A stretch of DNA of 64,000 nucleotides, taken from contig CM114275.1 in NCBI GenBank assembly GCA_050084515.1, positions 2,170,001 to 2,234,000 on the forward strand. Direction: 5' to 3'. Position 1 is the stretch's first letter; every line of letters starts with the position of its first letter. Source of the DNA: Blasia pusilla. Its lineage: Eukaryota; Marchantiophyta; Marchantiopsida; Blasiales. Shown here piece by piece: positions 33,974 to 45,399 of this stretch. A program made the translations under genes and the position numbers. The notes under the pieces were generated by a model. It was not told the DNA's origin. It did not search any database and worked only from the letters and a program-made list of their open reading frames with translations.

Positions 33974-36060
33974 ATCCTTGGGCTTCCAATTGGCATCATC
34001 GACTATGTCTCAAAGTTTTTGGATGAGGCCCTTTTGAAAGAGGTGGAATGGCTTCATTTGTTACCTCATTTAGGGGATTTCCAAGTGGCTTATGGGATTC
34101 TCTCCCAATTTTTTCTATGATGTCCTTTCTACCTTCTCTGCACTTGTCCTCCCACTTCAAGGTTCTTACATTGGTTGGCCTCTCTTGACGCTTCTATCTT
34201 GGAAACTTTTGATCAACTTCTTGGCCTGAATATATTTGAGGGAGAGGATGGTTTCTTGGCTTCACAACAAGCTATCTTTCCATTTTTCTTTTGGAGGGAT
34301 GAGGCTTTCCTCCATAGTCGCATCTGCTCCAACACCTTTTTTAGGGAGTGGGATGTTGGTAGCACCGATTATGGCTTCAAGGTTTCTCAAGGAGATACAT
34401 CTATCTTGATGGATCATGTCTCCCATGTAGAGGAGGGGGACTTGCTATTTCAATAACAACTGAGATCTACCCGAACTCTTCTTCCTCTTGCTACACAAGT
34501 AATTCTACCCCCTTTCAACCGATTGATTACGGAAGGACTTTATCAAATTCAAGAGCATACTTTGAGGATTTGCACCAAATCAACTTTTCCAGCATTCTCT
34601 TTGAGGCATCTTGTGATGCTCATCGAGCTCGTCTTCTTTCGTGTGTGTAGGTATAGGAGTTGGGGCGTGGCTTATTGCAAATCATCTTATTCTTCCATTT
34701 CGTCTTCCTTGGAGTATATTCTCGACAACTTTGCAGTTACCCCTTGGACTGCCCAATCCTTCTTTGTTAGGTGCGTCAAATTGTATATACAGGGATCCAA
34801 TTGATGCAAAGGATATCCATGTTCTCTAATGTGCACATGGTGGAGAACGAACGGCCACACATGATGTCATTAGAAAGGTGTTAGGATTGGTGGCTAATAT
34901 TGCAGGGTACACCGTTGGCCAAGAGTAGCTCCATGTCCTACCTTCAACCACACAAGCTATCAAGCAACCTCTTGTCAGAGAGTTGATCTTGTTGTGTCTC
35001 GAGGTGGATTCGAGACACTAGGTGATGTGGTCGTTGCTAATCCAGCACGTTCTGACTTGGTGTATCGAGCGGCACATACCAAAGGTTTGCCGGCTGAAGC
35101 ACCATCAAGAATCAAGGAGTTAAGTTATGCTATGAGACATGCAACTAATGGATTTATTCCTTATGCAGTGGAAGTATTCGGTCATTTACATGCATCTTTT
35201 GATACTTTCTTGAAAACATATGCTCACCACTCTGTCACGTCTGTTAGGATAGATCATTGAGATCTAGTAGAGCGCCTTTGGAGATACTAGAGGGCAGCCT
35301 TAGGAGGTCAAGGATGACCTACTGAGGCCGCGGATAATCTGAGAGAGCATATTTCCCCTTCATTTCGGCTCATTTGGAGCCATATAGAGAAACTTCCTAT
35401 TTTGGGTAAGTCTCCATGGTGGGTATAGTTGAATTTCCACTTTTGGAAGTGGCCCTTGACCCACTACAGTAGTTCAAGAGCCAAGGAGGTGACCTGCAAG
35501 CATAGGTTACTGAGGAGAGAGCTTGGGAGAGGGAAGGAGGTATACCTCCAAGAGAGAGAGCTTGAGAGCTCATTCTCTCTTTGTTGAACCTCTTGGCATG
35601 AGCCTGCGGAGCTATGGTCCTCCTTGCCTTGTGTGTGTAATCCAAGCCTGTGATTAGGAGAGTGGGTTTGGTTTGACATGAGAGAGAGTGCACACCATGG
35701 AGAGATTGGTGTGAGATGTTGAGAGAGATCTATTTCGTCTCGTTGTTTGGATGCTGTTATTTAGCATGGGATCGTGCATGTTTGTGTGTATGTTTAGTGG
35801 CACCGATGTATGTTGTGTGGCGATGTGTATGCGCACGACAACTCCCTCGAGAATCATCACCTTGTCCCTTCCCGTAGTCCTTCTCTCTCCGTAGTTACTC
35901 CTTATTTTTTACAATGCATCTTAGTGGCCTTACAACGTACACAAGCCTTGGCATTGATACACCATGTAGAGGTGGCGGGGGGTCGCTCGCCTCATTGTCT
36001 GTCACGTTTGACCAACCACTAGTGCTTTTGTCATATTTTTTTTAGGCTATCAATCGTGTA
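33974..36060 (+). pseudogene. RT-like relic, C-terminal part (split by a solo LTR)
   Basis: It continues 23700-24111. LGLPIGIIDYVSKFLDEALL is followed by LLPHLGDFQVAYGILSQ, a middle part broken by stops, and a Cys/His cluster (CAHGGERTATHD near 34830). The C-terminal segment is at 34994-35230 (ARSDLVYRAAHTKG, PYAVEVFGHLHASFDTFL). After the solo LTR (35233-35840) the frame resumes in phase with LENHHLVPSRSPSLS and ends near 36060. The protein type recurs in plant genomes. It is dead here. Confidence 0.75.
35229..35844 (+). repeat. Solo LTR (35233-35840) with 4-bp target duplication ACTC
   Basis: It starts TGTCACGTCTG and ends GCGCACGACA (608 bp). ACTC stands directly on both sides (35229-35232 and 35841-35844). 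Removing the LTR and one ACTC restores the RT-like reading frame (YAHHSLENHH). It is homologous to the solo LTR at 51228-51870. Confidence 0.92.
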
Positions 36061-37885
36061 GCTCCTTGAGTTGGTGTTTGCATTGGCTATTTGGCATCTT
36101 CTTTTTGTATTCCATTATGAAAATTTTTAGTCCTATTTTGAGTTGTTATTACCCTTCTTTGTCCTCTCTTGAAGTTCCTTTTTTATGATAAAATGGATTT
36201 TATATTCTGGAAAGATGCATCTTTCTAATATCCTTTTACCCAAAAAGGGTAATAACATGTCCTTTTGCATAAAGGCACACGTTGCAAGGAAGTCCTATCA
36301 CCCCTGTTTTGTGCTCCACGTGGATACAAAAGGATGCTTTCTTCACCCTATGCTGCTTTAGTAGATCTTTTCTCCATCACGAGTTCTTTTTATTTTTATT
36401 TTCCCGTCTTTAAGACCATTGTGTGCACCAGTAGCATTTGGAACCTCTGCCTCACTCCTTCAACATTCTATCCTATCGACTTCCTGCCTTTTACATTCTA
36501 TCTTATCAACGTCTTGTGTTGCATTTTAGCCGTAAGTCAAACAATCAGAAAGGCTTCTTTCGCTTTCGGCGTTTCTTCATATATTTTTTTATTTTATCGC
36601 TACACAGGAAATCATGATATTTCATATCAAACAAATAACTTTATCATTATCACACCCACGGACATCCGATGTTATATGGCTCACTCTAATGGGGCTGCTC
36701 AATGCTTGCCCACTACAAGTCCGAGCCCCACGGTTACAGTAGGGGGTATCAAAGATGACCCGGAATAGAATCGCCCGAGTGAGGGCGCGAGACTAGCCCC
36801 TATTTTATTCTGGAAAGAGAGGGGATGGCAGGTTTGCAGGGAGACGCTTTGAAGAGTCTGGAACTGCAGACCTTCCTATTTATGACCAAGAAGTGCAAGG
36901 AGACAGGAAGAACGGGGAATTTCTGAGTTTCCCGGGAGCACTAAAACGGGTAGTTTATGAGGCCGAAAAACTCCGCTGGCCCATTTTTGTGTCAAAGATC
37001 CCCCTCATGAGATTTTTGACACTCCCTAGTGGTACCGTTTGCGAATCCCGTTTTGAGCAACGGGTACCTTCTGGGGTATGCTCGTTGTTTCAAACGGAGG
37101 TTTAGTATGAACGGATTTGGAATTTGTATTTTGAAAGTGATCACAAATTGTAACAGCCCACGAAGTACTCCAATTAGGGTTGGAGGCATGAATTGATTTT
37201 CCACAGTCCATAGCGCAACGATGGCAAATTCTTACTTGGATTCTCGAACTATATTTATTGGAGGTGAAGTAAGGAGGCCCCACTGCGCTTCAAATTTGGA
37301 ACACTATATCGTTGAGCCGTACATTTTAGATATGGTTCCGTTGGCCATTCGTGAGGTCAGTTTGATAATATAGCCCGTTTGAAAGTAAACTCTCAAATGC
37401 CTATGTGTGAGGTTTCCAGCCTATGTTGTGAGATCGGTCGCTGAGGAATTTGTGTACGAGATACCAATCGAGATTTGATCTTAGCATGGCTTTGCTTGCT
37501 GATTGACAGTCGTCCAACGAATCTTATTTATGGGAGTTTGCAGCTATTTTTTATATCAATCACAAACCAAAAGCGCACGTCCAATTTCGCTAGCCTTCCC
37601 ATGGCTTCGTTGATGTAAGCAATTGGGATTTTTTCAATTTGACAGGTGAAGTTCTTCTTACCGCATAAATCCAACATCTCGTGCAACTCGTCTATGGACC
37701 TGATGACTAGTACCGAAAGTTTTTGCCCCTGCCACGCACGATATCACACGGAAAGAATCAATCTCTATCTCAACATCAAGTGCTGCACGAACCACTCACA
37801 TCACAGAGCCCACGTTTCCAACCTTGTCCCTTGGAGCGAGTTAACATAGGTTCCGAGGGTAGAGAGTAGGATCGTAGCAGAGCAC
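36061..37885. other. No gene recognised
   Basis: A 167-codon frame at 36265-36768 is hydrophobic and Phe/Tyr-rich but resembles nothing I know and probably arises by chance. GC-richer patches at 36680-36800 and 37000-37280 could be gene debris, but I find no supporting motif. Confidence 0.35.
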
Positions 37886-40111
37886 ATGGCCAAGAGACAA
37901 AAGACAATGACTTCCTTCCTAGGTAAGGAGCGAATCACTGACAAACCTCACATTATCGCATTGTTTGGCTCATCTGATGATAGAGATGAGTCGCCTCCAT
38001 CTGAAAGCTGTGCGGATGTACCTGGAAAAGTTCGTGTAGCATGGGAGAATGTATGGTATTCGATGTATGATTGGATTGAGTGGGATTCAACCCTTGGTAG
38101 AATCTTTTGTAAAGTTTGTAAGAAGGGGAAAGGGAAGAGTGTGTTTGCCAAAGATGGAGCAATAAACTATAAGGTTTCAGCCTTCATTGATCATGCCAAG
38201 TCTAACGAGCACATCAAGCTTGCATGGGCTGCACATGGGGGTAAGAAGTCAATGGACAAGGCCATTGCCACCACCAACCGCACTTGTGAAATCGCTCTGT
38301 TGACATAGTTTAAGTGCGCATACTTCCTTGCAAAGGAGGCTATACCATTTTTGAAATTTCCTAGCCTTTGAAAGTTAATGTTATCGATCAATGCCCCTAT
38401 TACTAGAGACTTATATCAACATGAAAAGAGTTGTAGTGAGATGTGTCACTTCATTAGCCAAGTTCTGTTTAGAAGAACTCTTGTGAGAGTTCAAGCCTCT
38501 CCTCTCTTTGGCATCATGATTGATGAGTCAACTGACATACCTGTAACAGGGCATTTGGTTGTGTTTTCCACCTTCATTGAAGAGGGCCATGCAGAATGTT
38601 GTTTTCTAGGACTACTTCGTTGCGAATCAAAATGTTCCAATGCTATTATTGAAGGTTTGTTGCAACTAATCAAAGATGGAGGGTTAGAATTCTCCAAAAT
38701 GGTAGCATTTGGTTTAGATGGAGCTTCTACAATGGTAGGTAGCCAGACAGGGGTGGCCTCCCAAATGAAGCACAAGGTAAATCCCTATATTCTTTCAGTT
38801 CATTGTGTAGCCCATAGAACAAATTTGGCGGCTTTGTCAGCTGCGAAAGCTCCTGATTGCAAGTCAATATCTTCTGAAGTTGATTTGATACTCAATGCAG
38901 TAGCTAGTTACTTTAGAAGATCGTCAAAGAGGAAAACAATTCTAGCATCGTTGCAGGAAAAATTCAATGACTCCCAACGAGTTATGAAGATATACCACAA
39001 GATTAGATGGTTATCCCGTTGGCAAGCTGTGACCACCTTGTGTGATTCTCTAGAATTAGTATTGACATACTTTAGAGTTATTTCCCCTTCAGAGGACGAT
39101 GGGAATGCTGCAAATTTATTTAAAAGGTTGAGATTATTACAAACGATCTATCAACCGTACTTTTTGGCTGACATACTTTCCATGCTTGCAAATGTGAGTA
39201 AGATATTTTAGTACAAGTTTGTGGATGTTAGCACTATAGGGAGCATTGTGAATTCAGAGATAGCTAGGATTACCATGAATTTTGTCATGGAAACTCATGA
39301 CTTGAATGCCTCCACCTTCTCTGAAGATACAGGTTACCATATACTTCATGATTTTGGGCCACCTGGTGGTTATCTTCGTCGTTTATAATCCGAGATGAGG
39401 GGAAACAAGTTTCATAGCATTTCTATGTCTCAAGATCGGACCAGAAGGGACTAAGAGGCTGCATTATTCTCTTAGAAAAGGTTTGCTGAAAGTGTGTGTA
39501 CATCTTTACAGGAGCGATTTTAGATAATAACCTGATTGGATCTATGAGAATACTCAATCCTTTGCACACGCCTTCTCGGCAAGTGGGATTGAATAGTTGG
39601 GGGTGTAAAGATTTAGATGATTTGTGTGGTTTTTTTTGGAAATCAATTGCCATTACGGGGTGTGTTGCAACCGGCTATCATTAATTCTTTGATTGTTAAG
39701 CAAGAGTTCAAACATTTCAAATTGATGGCTACCACTGAGTGGAAGGATCGCAACTTCAGAGACTTGTGGGCGATGGTAAGTTGGAGTCCTTCATTGCAAT
39801 GTAAGTTTTCTAATTTGTTGATTTTGGAAAATATAGCTAGAGTCCAATGTGTTAGTACTGCCATATGTGAGATAGCCTTTTCCATTCAAAACATGATCAA
39901 GACTAAATCTCGTAATAGGTTGACCACAAAGTATTTAGATGCGGTCTTGAGGATTGCCTTAGAAGGACCTTCCTCTAATTATGAGGAGATGTTGTCTGAG
40001 TCTGTGATATTGTGGAAGAATTCTGCTCATTTTAGGTACTTGTTTGCAAATCTTGATAGATACATCTCCTCGAATGAGGAAGTTGAAATTACTGAAATCC
40101 CTCTAGATTAG
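37886..40111 (+). pseudogene. hAT-family transposase, TTF-type zinc finger and hATC domain (decayed)
   Basis: The frame 37886-38308 starts MAKRQKTMTSFLG and has a zinc-finger region (WIEWDSTLGRIFCKVC ... HAKSNEH) as in ZNF862/TTF-type hAT proteins. The frame 38378-39211 is the transposase body (FGIMIDESTDIPVTGHLV, FGLDGASTMVG, VHCVAHRTNLAA, KIRWLSRWQAV). The C-terminal dimerisation domain is at about 39840-39960 (CVSTAICEIAFSIQNMIKTK, with NRLTTKYLDAVLRIAL). Stops separate the three parts. Terminal inverted repeats were not identified. Confidence 0.88.
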
Positions 40112-40146
40112 AAGAGTTTGATCATTTAGATTTTAGGAAGTAGGAC

Positions 40147-40194
40147 CCTTCTTGAATACTTGGAGCCTCATGGCTCCAAGTATTCAAGAGGGGT
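40147..40194. repeat. Near-perfect hairpin, 22-bp stem and 4-base loop
   Basis: TCTTGAATACTTGGAGCC, loop TCAT, GGCTCCAAGTATTCAAGA; the stem extends with CCC/GGG around one mismatch. It lies about 35 bp after the hAT frame ends. It could be a transposon terminus or a foldback scar. Confidence 0.85.
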
Positions 40195-40569
40195 AGGATC
40201 CTTGGCTCCCAACTGGTGGGAGAGTTCTGTCAATGATGACTTTTTTTATTGTATTAGACAATTGCATGTCTACTTCAAGGGAAGAATTTGATATCAGAAA
40301 TCAGGTTTATGAGCATTGGAGGGTTGTGGAGAATATAAGGAGTGTGAAGAAAAAAAAATTAGGCTGAGTTAGGAACAGCCGGTTTTTGGTCAGCTTCACA
40401 AAGTTCGGTCGGAAATTGGCAGAGAAAAAATTCAGCCCCGAAAATAAGAAGAATAGAAAAAAAGAATTTTGGGATCTTAACCCTACGAGAAAAATAATTT
40501 CCAGAAAATAATTAGAAAGCTCCCATAGAATAAAATCTCAATGATATCAGTAATAGCCGGACAATTCGA

Positions 40570-42487
40570 AAAAAAACTCCCCAAACCATGCCCAAGACGA
40601 AAAGGAAGGTCGAGATTTCGAAGCTGCCAAGTGAAAGCCCACACAGAAGTAGTTCGCCTGTGACTGTCAGGGCGTGGATGTATGGATCCAAAGGATGAGG
40701 GGCGGACACGGTGTCGATGATGAGGGCGATAGTGTTGAATGCTGCCTGCGCACACGTAAGAGATTCACATGTAAGGAGATTCCATTCTGCATTTATCAAG
40801 ACCTGTCCTGTCTAGAGATGCTTAGCGGACCGTAAAGTAGTGGGGGGACGCGCTCTTCAGGAGACTCGGCGAATGTACATGCGGACCGAAGATCGGTGGA
40901 GATGAGAACGTACCTTCATCTGGTCCGGATCTTTGCTGACGATAAAATTGTCCACGCCTAGATTTTCACGGGCCATCTGCTCCTTGGAACTAGAACTACT
41001 GAAAACGGTGACATGCATTCCCATCGCCTTGGCAAACTTGCAGGCGATGTGCCCCAGGCCTCCTAATCCTACCACACCGAAGTTTTTCCCGCCCTTCCGC
41101 ATCGCGTAGCGCTTCATGTGACTGAAGACGGTCAAGCCCGCACATAGACGCGGGGCGGCAGCATCCATGGGCAGATTGCTCCGCACGTTCACGCAATAGC
41201 TGCAGGAGACGAGCATTCCATGAGTCGCTGGTAAACCTTTTGCGTTCTCTTTGTCAGTAGCAGATCAGCGTGAGTCCTGCCGATTCAAAATCTCCCAATC
41301 CTCACCATTCCGAATGTTTCCGAGCCCGCTCGTCTACTCTCATTCGACCCTAGTACATTCAGATGCGGCTCTCACGCGACTAGACCACGAAGGTAGTGCG
41401 AGAGAGGATTGCATTACTCTTGATCAACGACCATTACATTTGAGAAGCACTTCCGTTGTAATCCTGGCAATTGTATGTCCACACGGTACCTTTCGCACAG
41501 TATTGTGGCAGCCTTTGTTCACACGTGGAGCAAGTCCTGCACGAGTTGACGTAGGTGCCAAGCCCGCACGTGTCCCCAACTTTGAACTTCGTCACTTGTT
41601 GTCCCACTTCCTCCACTACTCCGACACACTCGTGTCTGCACTACATGCAGGCCACACACATGATACCACTACGCACGTTCAAGTTTTCCATCTCAAACAC
41701 ACGCGACAATGTTATGCTTTCTATTCGGTTCAGCAGACTGCGTTCGCATCGAGTCGACACCCCCGAAACAGACATCTGCACAGCTGTTCGCGAGTTTAGA
41801 GCGAGCTCTCTAGACATGTCCGCAGATGCACTTACCCAGGCACGATGGGATATACAGCATTTCCCCATTCATTCGAGATTGTAGACCAGTCCGAATGGCA
41901 CACTCCACAGAACTTCACTTTTAATTTCACGTCGTTGGGACCTGTGTCTCTGCACCACGACGACACGATCAGGTGCGAGCTTTGAACTGGCGCTTGTCAG
42001 TAGAGACAGACGAGTCAACCACAGCTGCTACGCTTTTCTTCACCAGCGATCCGTGCTGAACACAGGACCCGCACCCGTGCTCTCGTGGGGGACTAAATAT
42101 CATGAAATGGGGAACGTGAATAAAACGGATTTCTATGACCACGTTTGGTTTGCACTTGCATGCAAATAAAGCCGATGCGGAGTATCGGCTGAAATTGGCA
42201 TGTACGCAAATCACGCTGACCGCTACAGAATCGCGTGATGGCTTAGTATCTTCAAACTCAATACAAGAACAGCTCAAGCGAGACCGGGCTGACAGAGAGG
42301 CGTGTTTTGCTAATCAACACACGGCTCTTGGAACGCATGCACGGGTTTCGCATATGGATACTGCGTGAAAGAATCAATCTGAGCAAAATCCAAGCTACCT
42401 TCGCTTGAAAGAGAAGGGGGACAAACGGCCCGATTCATCCGTGGCAACCCATCCGACTGCCTCGATTTCGCCAGCCTTCCCTCCCAT
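40570..42487 (-). pseudogene. Cinnamyl-alcohol-dehydrogenase-like gene (CAD), 3' end missing
   Basis: Exons on the minus strand: 42487-42399, 41949-41836, 41635-41451, 41227-40914 and 40745 to about 40570. Every junction is GT-AG and in phase. Exon 1 starts MGGKAGEIEAVGWVATDESG. Catalytic-zinc ligands are seen (CGVCHSDW, GHE). The structural zinc set is CxxCxxCx7C (CRTCSTCEQRLPQYC), and the NADP(H) fold has GVVGLGGLGHIACKFAKA and SSSSKEQ. The enzyme family reduces cinnamyl aldehydes to monolignol-type alcohols with NADPH in the cytosol. After GELLLCGLSLGSFEIS the match ends, about 65-70 residues before the usual C terminus, and sequence further left is unrelated. The surviving exons are free of stops, so loss of the 3' end looks recent, or the last exon is displaced. 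Confidence 0.88.
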
Positions 42488-43658
42488 TTGTACCGGTGAC
42501 GGGCCTAATTCAGAATGTGTTGTGCGTGGTGGATGGATCTCACACCGACCGAATTGAGAACGGATGACAATCTCAAATCATCCTTTGGGGCGATGATTGT
42601 AGACTGCTAGATCTTTGGACGACGAGTGAGATGTGAGTGGAAGATGGGCTCGAGAAGAGTATTATATAGGTGAATGTCATAAAGCGAGCGAGTTTGATTT
42701 GGCTCTCAAGTCCTTTATAATCTCACTTTTTCCCACCAATGTGGCAATGCACACTTTTCCCACCATTTCCCACTCTACAACACCATTGAATCGGAACCAC
42801 CTTACAACATACCACCTGCATACAAATATTACAAAGTCCCTAAACTCTCCCATTTGTAAGCTGCCTAGTCTCGTAGGTGAGGTCTGATCCTCTTAAAGAA
42901 ACACACATACAAACCTTCAAACGTCCCCTCTAATCTAATCCACTTAGTCCACTAGAACCAATTATTTTCAAAAAGCATTCATTCTCATCAAGAAGAGCTT
43001 CTAATGTTGAAGAAGTACAAAAAATACCCCCCATACCTCTTTCAAATGTACATGGGTTCCATGTCCATTTATCCTCATTGATTTCCACACCATTTGATTA
43101 ATATTAAATTTGCCTTGATCTTGTCGAATATGGAAGCTAGAGCCACATCATTCCTTTTGGAGACAAGTTCAATCTTATCAAACATATAGCCGAAGCCTTG
43201 AAGAGAAATTCCCACACTACCATTTTGAAAATCCACCTTCTTTAGTATATTTGCACGACCCTTTTGTTGGATCTATTCTGGAAAGATTCACCATGACTCT
43301 AGCAATAAAATACGCATGATGTTAGATTTTTCCCAGATGTTCATAAGTATGATAGGTAGATTACAAGATTGCTCTAAAACGTTCTAGATTGGAGAAGGTG
43401 ACTAATGATGGGGTGACATGGCACATTGCCTCTTGATCTTAGCGCAAAAAAGTTCCATAGAATTTAGACTTGTTTTATAGGCTATCTAGAGTTAGAGGGA
43501 CCTAAACACTAGATAGCAAGGTGTCACATCTTAGTTAGCCGACAAGTAGAGTTCTACTTCGTCGACAACATAGAGGGTTAGCGGGCTATTTAGGTCTAAC
43601 TTTATCTTGAGATGTTGGATGAGATTGATGACAGGTCCGTTGCTTCAAGAACATTATC
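42488..43658. other. CAD upstream region and intergenic DNA
   Basis: Nearest the ATG this must contain the CAD promoter. Beyond about 42900 it is AT-rich, with no recognisable protein or repeat. Confidence 0.35.
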
Positions 43659-44112
43659 TGTAATGATTCCCCTACTTTGGTCTTTGTCAGCCAAGTGACT
43701 CGTTGACCGAGTCAACGGTCACTCGGTAACCTGTGTATGTAGGTTAACGTCTGGAGGCTATCTCAGGGGGGAAGATCCTTTTGGATTTTGGCTCTTCCTA
43801 AAGCTATAAGAGAGGGAGAGATGGCTTTCCCAAGCCATCTTTCTCATGTTGGGCCTTAGGAGCACCTCTCTTGCTCGTGTATGTAGAAACAAGGGTGCTA
43901 GCCTCCAAATTCTCTCATAGCAGTGGCTGGATGTAGCTCGATATGCCAAGTTTTAGGCCAAGTGAGTCGTTTTTACTTTGATTTTATTGTGTGATCTTGA
44001 TGTATATTCCGTTTATGAGTGGATCGACCCGTGTGTTGGGAAAATTGGTGTTGTGTGGTGTGTAGATATGACTAGCGATGTGGATTGTGTAGCAATGTGT
44101 ATGCGCACGACA
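43659..44112 (+). repeat. LTR-like segment ending GCGCACGACA (left edge uncertain)
   Basis: The right end carries the family tail (GATGTGGATTGTGTAGCAATG, then TGTATGCGCACGACA) shared by the LTRs at 35840 and 51870. A left edge at 43399 would give a 4-bp match (AAGG on both sides), but the sequence there is not similar to the other LTRs, so I do not fix it. Confidence 0.5.
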
Positions 44113-44416
44113 AAGGTTGCACGGAAACAAACAAGTCCAAACATGCCACTTGGATATCGGTGGCCCGCATCCAAGCCCGTCCTTGAGCCCATCAAGTTTA
44201 TAGCATAGACCTAGAATGGCCGAGCTCCCATGACAGGCTCAGCCGCGGGCCCTATGTAGGCCTAAGCCCGCCCAATGGGCGCCCAACCTGCCCTACGGGT
44301 TTGCCATGGGTTGTGCGTGAGCCAAAAAACAAGGGCGGGCTTGCATGCGGGCCACAGATACCCAAGCCTGCATGAACATGTCCGTCCTAAGGACAAATCT
44401 AAGTCCACAAACATGA
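44113..44416. repeat. GGGCC/GGGCTT-rich block
   Basis: Words such as AAGCCCGCCC, GGGCGGGCTTGCATGCGGGCC and CCCAAGCCTGCATG resemble the block at 27240-27390, including CATG.ACA..TCCGTCC.A-type ends. It looks like a short dispersed element of this genome. Confidence 0.5.
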
Positions 44417-45267
44417 CATAAGTCCGGTGCAACTCTGCCAAATAGGGGGCAATTGGGATTTTCTAGTAGTTCACATGTAGATATGTTAGGATTCATAGTT
44501 AGATATATGGATCTTACACTTGTGGGCATTAAAACCAATGCATGTTGGCACCGATGTATATTTGCACGACAACTATCATGGTAGATGAGACATAGTGCAA
44601 GATAGTATTGAGGCCTTAGAGGGATCTTGTACTTCCCTATTTTGAGAGGTTATATATGACATGCGCTTAGGAGGTGACCTTCGAGCGTAGGTCATTCTAC
44701 CCTTTTATGAGGTGCGGCAACTTTCAAGAGGTTGACCCTCTTATCCTTTATGTGGAGCTTCTTAGGCCTATAGGATCGAGGGTAAGTTCGTAGTTAAGAA
44801 GTAGTTGGTCTTATGAGAGGACCATATGTGTAGTTGCTAGGGATTTAGTACCTTATGTACTATAGATCATTTGTGACCTGCTAGGAGGAGGTTACCTCTA
44901 TGTACATCTCATCCATGGAGGTGCTTACGGGGTGTACCTTGGATGAAACTCATTCAAAGCTTATCTTCCTTGGATCATACGCATATTGGGATGCGTAATA
45001 TAGTGCAACTTGCATGTATTGAATCTAGATTCTCTCTTGAAGAGTGGGCTAGGATTGATTTGAGATCACCCACATTGACAATTTATTGCATAATTTCTCT
45101 TACTGTTACAATAATATGAGTCATTGAATGAATGTTTGGATGAAGCATAGTTGATTACAGATCTTATCAATTCCGTATTTTATATTGGGGATTCAAAATT
45201 AGATGGATCTTAGACTTCTGTGCATAATAACCAATGTATGTTGGCAGTGATGTCTATTCGCATAACA
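44417..45267 (+). repeat. LTR tail (to 44571) joined by AC to an LTR-like unit (44574-45267)
   Basis: The stretch 44470-44571 (TAGATATATGGATCTTACACTTGTG ... GCACCGATGTATATTTGCACGACA region) is about 70 percent similar to 45170-45267 (... ATGGATCTTAGACTTCTGTG ... GCATAACA). Between them a unit starts AC-TATCATGG, the same arrangement as tail-AC-TGTCATG at 24585-24588 in the opposite orientation. No target duplication was found. Confidence 0.55.
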
Positions 45268-45282
45268 CTTTTGAATGCGCGC

Positions 45283-45399
45283 GAACCAAGTTAAGAGGCA
45301 TCATCAAATACGACATATACCATCCTTAAGAACATCTCATCCCTGAGGAACCAAGTTAAGAGGCATCATCAAATACGACATATACCATCCTTAAGAACA
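45283..45399. repeat. Direct duplication of about 51 bp, 65-bp period
   Basis: GAACCAAGTTAAGAGGCATC and the next 31 bases occur at 45283 and again at 45348 without change. The identity indicates a recent duplication. Confidence 0.9.

Noticed and set aside
36265-36768. 167-codon hydrophobic frame
   Set aside because: No recognisable domain, no gene context, biased composition; chance frame most likely.
43399-44112. Possible complete LTR with AAGG on both sides
   Set aside because: Only the right end resembles the family. A 4-base match within a kilobase is likely by chance, so the left edge was not accepted.
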